Positions 7,261-15,083 of a DNA stretch of 19,187 nt are shown here, in pieces. The first letter of the stretch is position 1. Each line of letters opens with the position of its first letter. The position numbers and the translations under genes are program-made. The stretch is from DASQVO01 sp035640715 (GTDB taxonomy: Bacteria; Actinomycetota; Actinomycetes; Streptosporangiales; Streptosporangiaceae): the NCBI GenBank assembly GCA_035640715.1, contig DASQVO010000284.1:1-19187 (forward strand), written 5' to 3'. Below the pieces are notes generated by a model. The model was not told where the DNA came from and made no database searches. It worked only from the letters and a program-made list of their open reading frames with translations.

Positions 7261-8325
7261 CTAGGCGCCTGCGGACACGAGTTCCGCGGCGACCAGCTCA
7301 GCGATCTGTGCCGTGTTAAGCGCGGCGCCCTTGCGCAGGTTGTCGCCGCAGATGAACAGATCAAGCGCGTGCGGGTCGTCCAGCGACTGACGGACCCGGC
7401 CTACCCAGGTCGGGTCCGTGCCGACGGCGTCCGCCGGCGTCGGGAACTCGCCCCGCTCTGGTTCGTCGGTAAGCACCACGCCCGGCGCACCCCGCAGCAC
7501 GCTTTGCGCGTCGGCTCGTCCGACCTCGCAGGAGAAGACAGCGTGCACCGCCACCGAATGCGTCGTCACGACCGGCACCCGGACGCAGGTCGCTGACACG
7601 CGCAGGTCCGGCATCCCCAGGATCTTGCGGGATTCGTTGCGGATCTTCAGTTCCTCCGATGACCAGCCGTCGTCCTTGAGCGACCCGGCCCAGGGCACCA
7701 CGTTCAGCGCGAGCGGCGCGGGGAAGGGCCCGAGATCACCGACCACGCCACGTACGTCACCGGCCCGCTGCCCGAGCGCGCGGGTCCCCGCGACCTTGTC
7801 CAGCTGCGCGTAAAGCGTGTCGATGCCCGCCTGACCGGCCCCGGAGGCGGCCTGGTAGGACGCCACGATCATCTCGCGCAAGCCGAACGCCCTGTGCAGC
7901 GCGGCGACGGCGACGATAAGTGACAGCGTGGTGCAGTTCGCGTTCGCGATGATCCCCTTCGGCCGGTTGGCCGCCTGCTCGGGATTGATCTCCGGCACCA
8001 CGAGCGGGACGTCTGGGTCCATGCGGAACGCACCGGAGTTGTCCACGACGACGGCGCCCCGCGCAGCGGCTACCGGGGCCCATTCGGCGGAGACCTCGTC
8101 CGGGACATCGAACATAGCCACGTCGACCCCGTCGAAAACCTCTTCCGCCAGCGGCAGGACCTCGGTCTCGCGGCCACGGACACGCAGCGTGCGCCCGGCC
8201 GAACGTGGCGAGGCGACCAGCCGGATCTCGCCCCAGATGTCCTCCCGGGTCGAGAGGATGTCGAGCATCACCGTGCCGACGGCGCCGGTGGCGCCGACGA
8301 CGGCCAGGGTTGGCTTCGCGGTCAT
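7261..8325 (-). CDS. asd: aspartate-semialdehyde dehydrogenase
   Basis: This enzyme makes aspartate semialdehyde by NADPH-dependent reduction of aspartyl phosphate, the branch substrate for diaminopimelate/lysine, threonine and methionine. The 354-residue protein has the Rossmann GATGAVG at 11-17, the catalytic cysteine in NANCTT (Cys131), the active-site glutamine in SYQAASGAG (Gln158), the substrate-binding SEELKIRNE region and the catalytic histidine in TTHS (about 256). Length and motifs are complete for the family. The ATG at 8325 has GGAGG upstream and overlaps the lysC stop as ATGA, so the two are co-transcribed and translationally coupled. The 165 bases downstream of its end hold no clear terminator. 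Confidence 0.97.
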   Translation of the reverse strand: MTAKPTLAVVGATGAVGTVMLDILSTREDIWGEIRLVASPRSAGRTLRVRGRETEVLPLAEEVFDGVDVAMFDVPDEVSAEWAPVAAARGAVVVDNSGAFRMDPDVPLVVPEINPEQAANRPKGIIANANCTTLSLIVAVAALHRAFGLREMIVASYQAASGAGQAGIDTLYAQLDKVAGTRALGQRAGDVRGVVGDLGPFPAPLALNVVPWAGSLKDDGWSSEELKIRNESRKILGMPDLRVSATCVRVPVVTTHSVAVHAVFSCEVGRADAQSVLRGAPGVVLTDEPERGEFPTPADAVGTDPTWVGRVRQSLDDPHALDLFICGDNLRKGAALNTAQIAELVAAELVSAGA

Positions 8326-9650
8326 CGTCCCGTCCCTCCGTAGACAACGGCCTCGACCTCGTCCGCGTCCAGGTCGAACGCCTTATGCGCGGCGTTGACG
8401 GCCTCGTCCACGTCCTTCTGGTCCACCACCACGGAAATACGGATCTCGGAGGTCGAGATCATCTCGATGTTCACGTCGGCGCCGGCCAGCGCGCCGAAGA
8501 ACGTGGCGGTGACGCCGGGATGGGAACGCATGCCGGCCCCGATCAGCGACACCTTCCCGATCCTGTCGTCATAGAGCAGCGATTCGAAGCCGATCTGGTC
8601 CTGAAGCCGGCGCAGCGCGGACATGGCGGCCTGCCCGTCGTCGCGCGGAAGCGTGAACGAGATGTCGGTGCGGCCAGTGGCCACGGCAGAGACGTTCTGC
8701 ACGATCATGTCGATGTTGATGCCAGCGTCCGCGATGACACGGAAGATCCCCGCCGCCTCGCCGACCCGGTCGGGAACGCCGACGACTGTGATCTTCGCCT
8801 CGCTCCGGTCGTGCGCGACCCCGGAGATAATCGCCTGCTCCACCTCGGAATCCTCCGCATCCTGCCCGGCGCCAGCCAATGCCGTGCTTAGTTGCCCCGA
8901 ATCCATCTTCTGCCCCGCGTGACCGCTGACCCAGGTGCCCTCCTTGTTGCTGAAGGAGGAGCGGACGTGAATCGGCATGTCATAGCGGCGCGCGTACTCG
9001 ACGCAGCGCAGCATGAGCACCTTGGCGCCGCAGGCGGCCATCTCGAGCATTTCCTCATACGACAGCCGCGGGATCTGCCGCGCGGTGGCGACGATCCTCG
9101 GGTCGGCGGTGAAGACACCGTCGACGTCAGTGTAGATCTCACACACGTCCGCGTTCAGCGCGGCGGCCAACGCGACGGCCGTGGTGTCGGATCCGCCCCG
9201 GCCAAGCGTGGTGATGTCCTTGCTGGTCTGCGACACGCCCTGGAAGCCAGCCACAATGGGGATCGCGCCGCCGTTGAGCGCCGTGGCGATCCGGCCTGGC
9301 GTCACGTCAATAATGCGCGCCTTCCCGTGGGACGAGTCGGTGATGACACCGGCTTGCGATCCGGTGAACGACTGGGCCTCCAGGCCGAGGTTGGCGATCG
9401 CCATCGCCAGCAGCGCCATGGAGATCCGCTCGCCGGCCGTGAGCAGCATATCCAGCTCGCGAGCCGGCGGCAGTGGGCTTACCTGGTTGGCCAGGTCAAT
9501 GAGTTCGTCCGTCGAGTCGCCCATCGCCGAGACCACCACGACGACCTGGTCGCCGGCCTTGCGCGTCGCGACGATCCGCTGGGCCACCCGCTTTATCCCG
9601 TCTGCGTTGGCTACCGAGGAGCCACCGTATTTCTGCACGACAAGGGCCAC
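8322..9650 (-). CDS. lysC: aspartate kinase (alpha subunit, with internal beta start)
   Basis: Aspartate kinase phosphorylates L-aspartate, the committed step of the aspartate family pathway. The GTG at 9650 gives 442 residues beginning VALVVQKYGGSSV, the usual actinobacterial start, with GGAGGAG about 9 bases upstream; the frame extends further upstream but into the leader repeat. The kinase domain has KYGGSS near residue 7 and the conserved TTLGRGGSDTTAVAL. The C-terminal third holds two ACT domains (AKITVVGVPDRVGEAAG and VSLIGAGMRSHPGV), expected to bind lysine/threonine for feedback control. Asd follows with a 4-base overlap. The family is commonly alpha2beta2, with beta made from an internal start, and a suitable internal site is present. 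Confidence 0.96.
   Translation of the reverse strand: MALVVQKYGGSSVANADGIKRVAQRIVATRKAGDQVVVVVSAMGDSTDELIDLANQVSPLPPARELDMLLTAGERISMALLAMAIANLGLEAQSFTGSQAGVITDSSHGKARIIDVTPGRIATALNGGAIPIVAGFQGVSQTSKDITTLGRGGSDTTAVALAAALNADVCEIYTDVDGVFTADPRIVATARQIPRLSYEEMLEMAACGAKVLMLRCVEYARRYDMPIHVRSSFSNKEGTWVSGHAGQKMDSGQLSTALAGAGQDAEDSEVEQAIISGVAHDRSEAKITVVGVPDRVGEAAGIFRVIADAGINIDMIVQNVSAVATGRTDISFTLPRDDGQAAMSALRRLQDQIGFESLLYDDRIGKVSLIGAGMRSHPGVTATFFGALAGADVNIEMISTSEIRISVVVDQKDVDEAVNAAHKAFDLDADEVEAVVYGGTGR
8841..8856 (-). promoter_or_regulatory. internal ribosome-binding site and GTG start for aspartate kinase beta subunit
   Basis: Within lysC, in frame, GGAGGA (8856-8851) precedes a GTG (8843-8841) by 7 bases. 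Starting there yields a 173-residue protein (VEQAIISGVAHDRSE...) made of the two ACT domains. This agrees with the in-frame beta subunit known for Corynebacterium lysC, which starts at the corresponding point. Confidence 0.65.
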
Positions 9651-9668
9651 GGACAGCCGCTCCTCCCG

Positions 9669-9706
9669 ATTGCTGGCAGACAGACGTATTGCTGGCAGAC
9701 AGACGT
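9669..9706. repeat. perfect 19-bp tandem duplication in the lysC leader
   Basis: ATTGCTGGCAGACAGACGT occurs twice back to back (9669-9687 and 9688-9706) and ends 18 bases upstream of the lysC GTG, next to its ribosome-binding site. On the minus strand a TACACT (9714-9709) that could serve as a -10 element lies just outside the repeat, so the transcript would begin at or in it. Confidence 0.8.
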
Positions 9707-9822
9707 TGAGTGTATCCAGGGCCGCCACGAGGCTGGAAATTTATTACCGTGCTGGCCCGGGGACGACCCCCCGGAACCCCCCGTCAGTTTGCTGCGGTGC
9801 TGTCCGATACACCGGCCGCTCA

Positions 9823-9841
9823 CCCGGGCCTTCGGCCCGGG
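9823..9841 (-). terminator. GC-rich hairpin after the recR/DUF5063 genes
   Basis: CCCGGGCC (9823-9830), a three-base loop and GGCCCGGG (9834-9841) make a perfect strong hairpin about 60 bases beyond the stop of the DUF5063 gene. No long T-run follows. Actinobacterial terminators often lack one, but this remains a prediction. Confidence 0.5.
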
Positions 9842-9899
9842 GTCGCTGGGCCGGTTGTGCCACTACGCTCTCGATCGGCTAACTGGCCTTGGGTTTCCT

Positions 9900-10490
9900 T
9901 TACAGGGCCGTGCCTTCCTCGGCCACGTCCAGGCGCGCGTGCGCCACCACCGCGTGCAGGGCCCGAAGCGCGGCACCGGCATGCGTTCCCCAGTGGTTGA
10001 AGTAGGAATACTGCCACCACCACAGCGCCTCTAGCTTGCGGCCCGCCTGGTAATGCTTGAGCCCGTGAATAAGGTCGGCCGCGACGGCCGCGATGTCGTC
10101 GGAGATGCGGAACGGCATTCCCTGCGTATCCGCATACGGGTCGAAAAGCTCCGCGTAGTCATCCCAGATCGGCAGCTGCCGGGCCAGGCCCGCGCGGAGC
10201 GCGTCCATGTCCGGGTCCTCGCCTACCTCCGGCTCCCGGTTGCCTTGCAGTATCACGTCCGTGCTGGCACCGAGCTGTGCTCCCGCCAGCAGGATCTGGG
10301 AGACCTCGAGCAGCAGCAGCGGGATTGCCTTGGCGCTGCCGTCAGCGCCTGCCAGCGCCTCCACCCCGTCGAGGAAATCTCTGACGTTCCCGGCGATCCG
10401 GTCCGCGAGCGGGCTCCACTCGCCTTCCGGCTCATCGCTCTGCTGAGCTCTCGGAGCCCTCCGGCCTTCACCCGCTGCCGTGTCAGACAT
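9900..10490 (-). CDS. DUF5063 domain protein
   Basis: The 196-residue soluble protein resembles the DUF5063 proteins found directly after recR in many actinobacteria; their biochemical role is unknown. A polar, probably disordered start (1-25) is followed by an all-helical body with the characteristic LWWWQYSYFNHWGTHAG segment near residues 158-174 and a conserved DPY element. The start at 10490 is chosen because GGAG lies 8 bases upstream and the ATG overlaps the recR stop by 8 bases, implying translational coupling; an upstream in-frame extension lies wholly inside recR. The position suggests a link to recombination or replication repair, by context only. Confidence 0.88.
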   Translation of the reverse strand: MSDTAAGEGRRAPRAQQSDEPEGEWSPLADRIAGNVRDFLDGVEALAGADGSAKAIPLLLLEVSQILLAGAQLGASTDVILQGNREPEVGEDPDMDALRAGLARQLPIWDDYAELFDPYADTQGMPFRISDDIAAVAADLIHGLKHYQAGRKLEALWWWQYSYFNHWGTHAGAALRALHAVVAHARLDVAEEGTAL

Positions 10491-11082
10491 CAAGCAATCT
10501 CCGTCCTTCAAACGCGCGCCCGAGAGTGACCTCGTCCGCGTACTCCAGGTCACCGCCCACTGGCAGGCCGCTGGCCGGCCGGGTGACACGCACCCCCATC
10601 GGCTTGACCAGCCTGGCGAGGTAGGTTGCCGTCGCCTCGCCTTCAAGGTTCGGATCGGTGGCGAGGATCAGCTCGGTGACCGTACCGTCGGAGAGCCGCG
10701 TCATCAGCTCCCTGATCCGCAGCTCCTCCGGGCCGATCCCGTCGATCGGGCTGATCGCGCCGCCCAGCACGTGGTAGCGCCCGCGGTACTCGCGGATCTT
10801 CTCGACGGCCGCGACATCCTTCGGCTCCTCAACCACGCAGATCACCGAAGGATCGCGGCGCGGGTCAAGGCAGATCTGGCACTCGTCCTCTTCCGCCACG
10901 TTCCCGCAGGTCCGGCAGAATTTCACTCGCTCGGTGACCTCGACCAGCGCTGACGCGAGCTTCCGCACATCCTCCGGATCGGCAGCGAGCAGGTGGAAGG
11001 CGATCCGCTGCGCTCCCTTCGGCCCGACGCCGGGCAGCCGCCCAAGCTCGTCGATGAGGTTCTGTATGACCCCTTCGTACAC
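10483..11082 (-). CDS. recR: recombination mediator protein RecR
   Basis: RecR, with RecO and RecF, helps load RecA onto gapped single-stranded DNA coated with SSB. The 199-residue length is typical. Domains in order are: an N-terminal helix-hairpin-helix (LGRLPGVGPKGAQRIAFHLL, residues about 13-32), a four-cysteine zinc motif (CRTCG ... CQIC, about 56-71), a Toprim domain with its acidic residues (VVEEP near 83 and ATDPN near 142) and a Walker-like C-terminal segment. The start is GTG at 11082, with AGGA about 10 bases upstream. It lies downstream of ebfC and overlaps the DUF5063 gene, part of the conserved dnaX-ebfC-recR order. Confidence 0.97.
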   Translation of the reverse strand: MYEGVIQNLIDELGRLPGVGPKGAQRIAFHLLAADPEDVRKLASALVEVTERVKFCRTCGNVAEEDECQICLDPRRDPSVICVVEEPKDVAAVEKIREYRGRYHVLGGAISPIDGIGPEELRIRELMTRLSDGTVTELILATDPNLEGEATATYLARLVKPMGVRVTRPASGLPVGGDLEYADEVTLGRAFEGRRLLDV

Positions 11083-11209
11083 GTCAGATCCTGATTCGCT
11101 AGGTCACCGGGTGCCCGGACTCGCGCTTACTGCTGATGGCGCTGCCGATCTTGGCGCTGCTCTCATCCGGGGCCGACGGCGGGGTGGTACGGACATGGTT
11201 CGGTGAAAG

Positions 11210-11674
11210 CTACTCGCCGCGCGGTTCGTCGCCGGCGCCGGGCAGGCCCGGGCTCCCCGGCTGCCCGGGCGCTCCCGGGACTCCGGGTACTCCCGGCATT
11301 CCGGGCATCTCTGGCATGCCAGGCATACCGCCGCCGAGAGCAGCCGCGAACGGGCCCATTTTCTCCTGCTGCAAGTCACCGGCTCTCGTGTACGCGTCGC
11401 GCACGGCGGCAAGCACGAGGTCGGCGATGGTCTGAGCAGTCTCTTCCAGGTCATCCGGGTCGATGGCGGCCGGGGCAATGCTGAGATCCACCAACTCGCC
11501 CTGGCCATTGACCCGGGCCGTGACAAGACCGCCGCCCGCGGTGCCCGACACTTCGGTGTCGGCAAGTTCCCGCTGGGCATTCATGAGCTGTTCCTGCATC
11601 TGCTGCGCCGCGGCGAGCAGTTGCTGCATATCCAGCTGGCCGTCAGGTTCCACTTCGCCCCCAATAGGTGTCAT
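11210..11674 (-). CDS. ebfC: YbaB/EbfC nucleoid-associated protein with collagen-like tail
   Basis: The family forms small dimers that bind DNA and coat the nucleoid. Residues 16-112 match the family core (MQQLLAAAQQMQEQLMNAQ, the GTAGGGLVTARVNGQGELVDLSI sheet read as GTAGGGLVTARVNG then ELVDLSIAPAAIDP, and a long helix). The start at 11674 is the most plausible ATG, but its ribosome-binding site is weak and the ATG at residue 16 is an alternative. Odd feature: residues 117-146 are ten consecutive x-Pro-Gly triplets (one ends in Glu), i.e. a collagen-type Gly-x-Pro pattern, and the protein ends DEPRGE. At 154 residues it is longer than the usual roughly 100-115. It lies between dnaX and recR as in most bacteria. 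Confidence 0.92.
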   Translation of the reverse strand: MTPIGGEVEPDGQLDMQQLLAAAQQMQEQLMNAQRELADTEVSGTAGGGLVTARVNGQGELVDLSIAPAAIDPDDLEETAQTIADLVLAAVRDAYTRAGDLQQEKMGPFAAALGGGMPGMPEMPGMPGVPGVPGAPGQPGSPGLPGAGDEPRGE

Positions 11675-11858
11675 TATCAGCGTGCGGTTGCACGAGACCC
11701 GACTGAACGCGGCCGGGGCGGCGTCTGACCCGCCGGCTAGTCCGAGCCCGGCGGGCGGGCCCGCGCGATCGCTGTCACTGGAGAGCCTACGGCCTGAGGC
11801 TTCTCCGGAAAACAGGGCACGGCCGTCCGGGACGCGAGCGCGAGCGACCGCTACCGAG

Positions 11859-14207
11859 TCAGTCCTCGATCTCGCCGATGACCTGCCCGCCAAGCTCACG
11901 CTGGATAAGGTCCATGCCGGTGATTTCAGCCTGACCGGGCGACGCCATGTCATCGGCATCGGGGGTCTCGATCGCGTCCACGATATCCGGGCCGAAGCGC
12001 TGGCCCTGGTTTCCTGGGCTGCCGGGACCCGCTGAAGCGGCCAGCCAGCCCTGACCACCGGAGCCACCGAACGCCCCGGATCCCACCCGGGCCAGCCCGC
12101 CGACCAGGCCTGGGCTGCCGGCGGCCGGCGTAATTGCCGACTCGCTCCCGGGGGCGTCTCGCAGGCCACCTCCTGGAATGCCGCCTGCCTGTCCGCCGTG
12201 GCCTTCCCGGCCGTCCTGGCCTGACTGGCCACCCCAGTCCCGAGAGCCTGCCTGGCCTTCGGAATCGTCAGCAGCTCCCCGGCCTCGCCCATCACCGCCG
12301 CTGCGTCCTGCCTGATCCCCGGGCGAGGCCGCGGGCGCAGCCGGGCGTTCCGGGGCGGCGTGCAGCCCGCCCCGGCGATTACGGCTAGCCACCCCCTCAG
12401 CGGGGTCGTTCGGCGACACCGCCTTGATCCTGACGTCCAGGCCGAACCGGGAGCTGAGGACCCGCTTCAGATCCGCGTCGCAGCCGCTGGTGGTAAAGCC
12501 CTTGACGTCGCCGTCCCGGGCAAACCGGAGAGTGAGGACGCCATCCTCAAGCGATACGACGGTCGCGTTTCTGAGCAAAATCCACGCGACCTTGCGCTCG
12601 CGCATCATGGCCTCGAGAACCGCGTCCCAGTTCCGACTGAACGACTCGGTGTCCGCTGGCCCTGGGCCGGCCGGATCCATCTGTCGTGATGGCTGCCCCG
12701 GCTCAGATGACGTCCCCGGGCCGGACGGTTCCGGGCCAGACGACTCCGGGCCGGATGACACCCGCGGGCCAGACGGCTCCGGTGGCTCGGGCGCCAGTGA
12801 GCCAGCGGGACCTGGCGCCGGCCCGGCCTGGCCCGATCCAGGCTGGATCGGGCCAGGTGAGTCAGCGAGGCCGGCCGGTGATTCCGGGGCGGCGGCAGAC
12901 GGATGCGGCCTCACCGGCACCGCTGCCCGGCGTGCCTGAGCGGACGGCGCGGCAGCCCGCGGCGGCCCGGAGATGCCGCTCCCGTGTTCGAGCCGCTCCA
13001 GCCTGGCGAGGAGAGCCTTCTCGTCGGTGCTGGCCGACGGCAGCAGGACCTGCGCGCACATCAGCTCCAGAAGCAGCCTCGGCGATGCAGCACCCCGCAT
13101 CTGGTCCAGGCCAGTGCTCACGATCTCGGCGGCGCGGGTCAGGCTCGCCAGGCCGAACCGTGCCGCCTGCCCGCTCATCAGCTCCAGCCGGTCCGGCGGC
13201 GCGTCGATCAGGCCGGTCTGGCCGGCATCGGGCACGGAGGCGAGCACGATCAGGTCGCGGAACCGGTCAAGCATGTCGGCCGCGAACCGGCGCGGCTCGT
13301 GGCCGCCCTCGATCACGCGGTTCACCACGCGGAAGACGGATGCGCCATCCGCCGCCGCGAATGCGTCGACCATCTCGTCGAGCAGGGTCGCGTCGGTGTA
13401 GCCGAGCAGGGCGATGGCGTGCTCGTAGCTGAGCCCAGACTCGTCGGAGCCCGCAACGAGCTGATCGAGAACCGACAGCGAGTCCCGGACGGAACCGGCA
13501 CCCGCGCGTACCACGAGCGGCAGCACATCGGGCTCGAAGGTGACGCCCTCCCTAACGAGGATGTCCTCGAGAAGCTGGCGCAGGACGGCCGGCGGGACTA
13601 GCCGGAACGGGTAGTGGTGCGTCCGGGACCGGATAGTCGGGATGACCTTTTCCGGCTCCGTGGTGGCGAAGATGAACTTCAGGTGCGGCGGCGGTTCCTC
13701 AACGAGCTTGAGCAGGGCGTTGAAGCCCTGCTGCGTCACCATGTGCGCCTCGTCGATGACGTAGACCTTGAAGCGCCCGGCGACGGGCGCATAGAAGGCC
13801 CGCTCCCGGAGTTCGCGTGCGTCGTCGACGCCGCCGTGGGAGGCCGCGTCGATCTCGATCACGTCGATGCTCCCCGGGCCGGACGGCGCGAGCGCAACGC
13901 AGGACTCGCACTCCCCGCAGGGATCCGGAGTGGGCCCCCGCACGCAGTTCAGCGAGCGGGCCAGGATGCGCGCGCTCGACGTCTTCCCGCACCCGCGCGG
14001 CCCGCTGAAGAGATAGGCGTGATTGATCCGCCCGCTGCGCAGCGCCTGCCGCAGCGGCTCCGTAACCTGTTCCTGCCCCTTTACCTCAGCGAATGTCGCC
14101 GGCCGGTATTTGCGGTACAGGGCCAGGCCCGCCTGGGCCCGGGCAGCAGCCGCCAGGCGCATCCCAGCCGTTCCCGGCTGCGCCGGATCCGAAGGAGCTT
14201 CTGCCAT
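11859..14207 (-). CDS. dnaX: DNA polymerase III subunits gamma/tau
   Basis: DnaX is the ATPase of the clamp loader that places the beta clamp on DNA. The ATG at 14207 (GAGGA 7 bases upstream) gives 782 residues; upstream codons in frame lie in the SRP RNA gene. Motifs: YRKYRPATFAEVKGQE (about 31-46), Walker A GPRGCGKTS (69-77), four zinc cysteines (88, 97, 100, 103), Walker B VIDEAH (150-155) and an arginine-finger region reading SRTHH instead of the classical SRC. After the collar domain come a long Pro/Ser/Gly-rich linker (about 400-505), a folded C-terminal domain (WILLRNATV, LTLRFARDGDVKGF), a second Gly-rich linker and a conserved end (LIQRELGGQVIGEIED). Both linkers are disordered and much longer than in E. 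coli. Confidence 0.96.
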   Translation of the reverse strand: MAEAPSDPAQPGTAGMRLAAAARAQAGLALYRKYRPATFAEVKGQEQVTEPLRQALRSGRINHAYLFSGPRGCGKTSSARILARSLNCVRGPTPDPCGECESCVALAPSGPGSIDVIEIDAASHGGVDDARELRERAFYAPVAGRFKVYVIDEAHMVTQQGFNALLKLVEEPPPHLKFIFATTEPEKVIPTIRSRTHHYPFRLVPPAVLRQLLEDILVREGVTFEPDVLPLVVRAGAGSVRDSLSVLDQLVAGSDESGLSYEHAIALLGYTDATLLDEMVDAFAAADGASVFRVVNRVIEGGHEPRRFAADMLDRFRDLIVLASVPDAGQTGLIDAPPDRLELMSGQAARFGLASLTRAAEIVSTGLDQMRGAASPRLLLELMCAQVLLPSASTDEKALLARLERLEHGSGISGPPRAAAPSAQARRAAVPVRPHPSAAAPESPAGLADSPGPIQPGSGQAGPAPGPAGSLAPEPPEPSGPRVSSGPESSGPEPSGPGTSSEPGQPSRQMDPAGPGPADTESFSRNWDAVLEAMMRERKVAWILLRNATVVSLEDGVLTLRFARDGDVKGFTTSGCDADLKRVLSSRFGLDVRIKAVSPNDPAEGVASRNRRGGLHAAPERPAAPAASPGDQAGRSGGDGRGRGAADDSEGQAGSRDWGGQSGQDGREGHGGQAGGIPGGGLRDAPGSESAITPAAGSPGLVGGLARVGSGAFGGSGGQGWLAASAGPGSPGNQGQRFGPDIVDAIETPDADDMASPGQAEITGMDLIQRELGGQVIGEIED

Positions 14208-14248
14208 GACTCCATCCTCGCCAGGACGGGACTCCCTTGGACGGGAAA

Positions 14249-14337
14249 GGACCCCCCGCGCACCCGTCAGAGCCCGCGTACCCTTGCTGCCTTCCGGCCC
14301 TGGGGGGGTTGGCGGGGTGGACGCCGCGCGGGGGGCC
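14249..14337 (-). ncRNA. ffs: small signal recognition particle RNA (4.5S)
   Basis: On the minus strand the invariant SRP core is present: GGCCGGAAGGCAGCAAGGG, with the GGAA tetraloop and the asymmetric Ffh-binding loop. The ends pair into a long helix: GGCCCCCCGCGC at the 5' side (from 14337) with GCGCGGGGGGTCC at the 3' side (to 14249). At about 89 nt it is the short form without an Alu domain. It sits 41 bases upstream of the dnaX start and beside tRNA-Ser, the usual actinobacterial neighbourhood. Exact ends may differ by a few bases. Confidence 0.92.
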
Positions 14338-14344
14338 TTGAGCA

Positions 14345-14374
14345 AGTCTAGTCACGCCGCAGACCGCCCTTGTC
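14345..14374 (-). promoter_or_regulatory. probable promoter of the SRP RNA
   Basis: On the minus strand TAGACT (14350-14345) is a good -10 element, placed so that transcription starts about 7 bases later, exactly at the 5' end of the SRP RNA helix. A weak -35 (GACAAG, 14374-14369) lies 18 bases upstream. No separate dnaX promoter is evident in the 41 bases after the RNA, so dnaX may be read from here. Confidence 0.5.
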
Positions 14375-14585
14375 CCCGATGCGCATCCCTCGCTGCGGGC
14401 AGTGCGCGGCCTCGGGTACACCGCCGCGGCCGCCAACTGAGCGCCGCACCATCAGCACCAGGTCTGCGTCACCGGCTGCACTCCGAAGGCCGGGCCGCCT
14501 CAGCCGCAGACAGAGCACTTCAAGTACGGTGTTGCCTACCGTAGACCCGGACCTACCGCCCTCGTCCTCACGATAAGCTTGCCGC

Positions 14586-14673
14586 GGAGGATTCGCCTAG
14601 TGGCCTAGGGCGCACGCTTGGAAAGCGTGTTGGGGGCAACCCCTCAAGGGTTCGAATCCCTTATCCTCCGCCA
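14586..14673 (+). tRNA. tRNA-Ser(GGA)
   Basis: A complete class II tRNA. The acceptor GGAGGAT pairs with ATCCTCC, the anticodon stem CACGC/GCGTG encloses the loop TTGGAAA (anticodon GGA, codons UCC/UCU), and the long variable arm GGGGGCAACCCC is typical of tRNA-Ser. The T-arm is AAGGG-TTCGAAT-CCCTT, with discriminator G and CCA encoded. Its 3' half (14622-14684 with flank) recurs in altered form at 17442-17505, so this gene is an integration target. Confidence 0.97.
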
Positions 14674-14697
14674 CCTCTGACCAGGAAGTATGCCGGA

Positions 14698-14732
14698 GCG
14701 GGCATGCGCCCGGTGTGGCTGGGCATGCCCGC
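14698..14732. repeat. perfect inverted repeat beside the tRNA-Ser attachment site
   Basis: GCGGGCATGC (14698-14707) and GCATGCCCGC (14723-14732) are exact inverted repeats around 15 bases, a stable hairpin 25 bases after the tRNA CCA. It may terminate the tRNA transcript or belong to the attachment region. Confidence 0.7.
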
Positions 14733-14755
14733 TAGTCTCATTCCTAGTCTCATTC
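14732..14755. repeat. tandem CTAGTCTCATTC (candidate integrase arm sites)
   Basis: CTAGTCTCATTC is repeated twice without a gap (14732-14743, 14744-14755). The core CTAGTCTCA returns at 17553-17561, again just beyond the other attachment-site copy and its hairpin. Short repeats flanking an attachment core are what arm-type integrase-binding sites look like. Confidence 0.55.
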
Positions 14756-15083
14756 GGCCTTCAGACAGGCATGCTCACACGCTCTGCCGCACGCCTCGTG
14801 CCGGGCGACCGCCTCTCCCCTTGGCATCCCGGCTCCCGGATGCTGGATAGCTCGGTTGCGAGTCGTCGGGCCCGGAATGAGCCATCCGTCCTATACCGCG
14901 AAGAGCAGTAGTGAGTGTTTCACGCTGTGCTAGCGAAGAAACGGCGCCGTCGGTGCTCCCTCTTGCAGGCACATGCGCAGCGATCAGATCGCTCTCGTTT
15001 CCGAGCAGGTTGATCGTTGGAGCACCAGGCAATTCGATCCAGATTCTGGAGAACTGTACTAATAGTGTGGGATTGTTTCTGAT
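14756..15083. other. no gene recognised; leader of the TIR gene
   Basis: No frame has support. The last 180 bases are distinctly more A/T-rich than the surroundings and probably contain the promoter of the TIR-NB-ARC gene (for example an A/T-rich TACTAATAG around 15057), but I cannot define a clear -35/-10 pair. Confidence 0.4.

Noticed and set aside
8892..10034. Open frame of 380 codons on the plus strand opposite lysC
   Set aside because: Arg/His-rich antisense shadow of lysC; no ribosome-binding site or domain.
11237..11326. Considered a separate collagen-like gene
   Set aside because: It is in frame with and contiguous to the EbfC core, without its own start.
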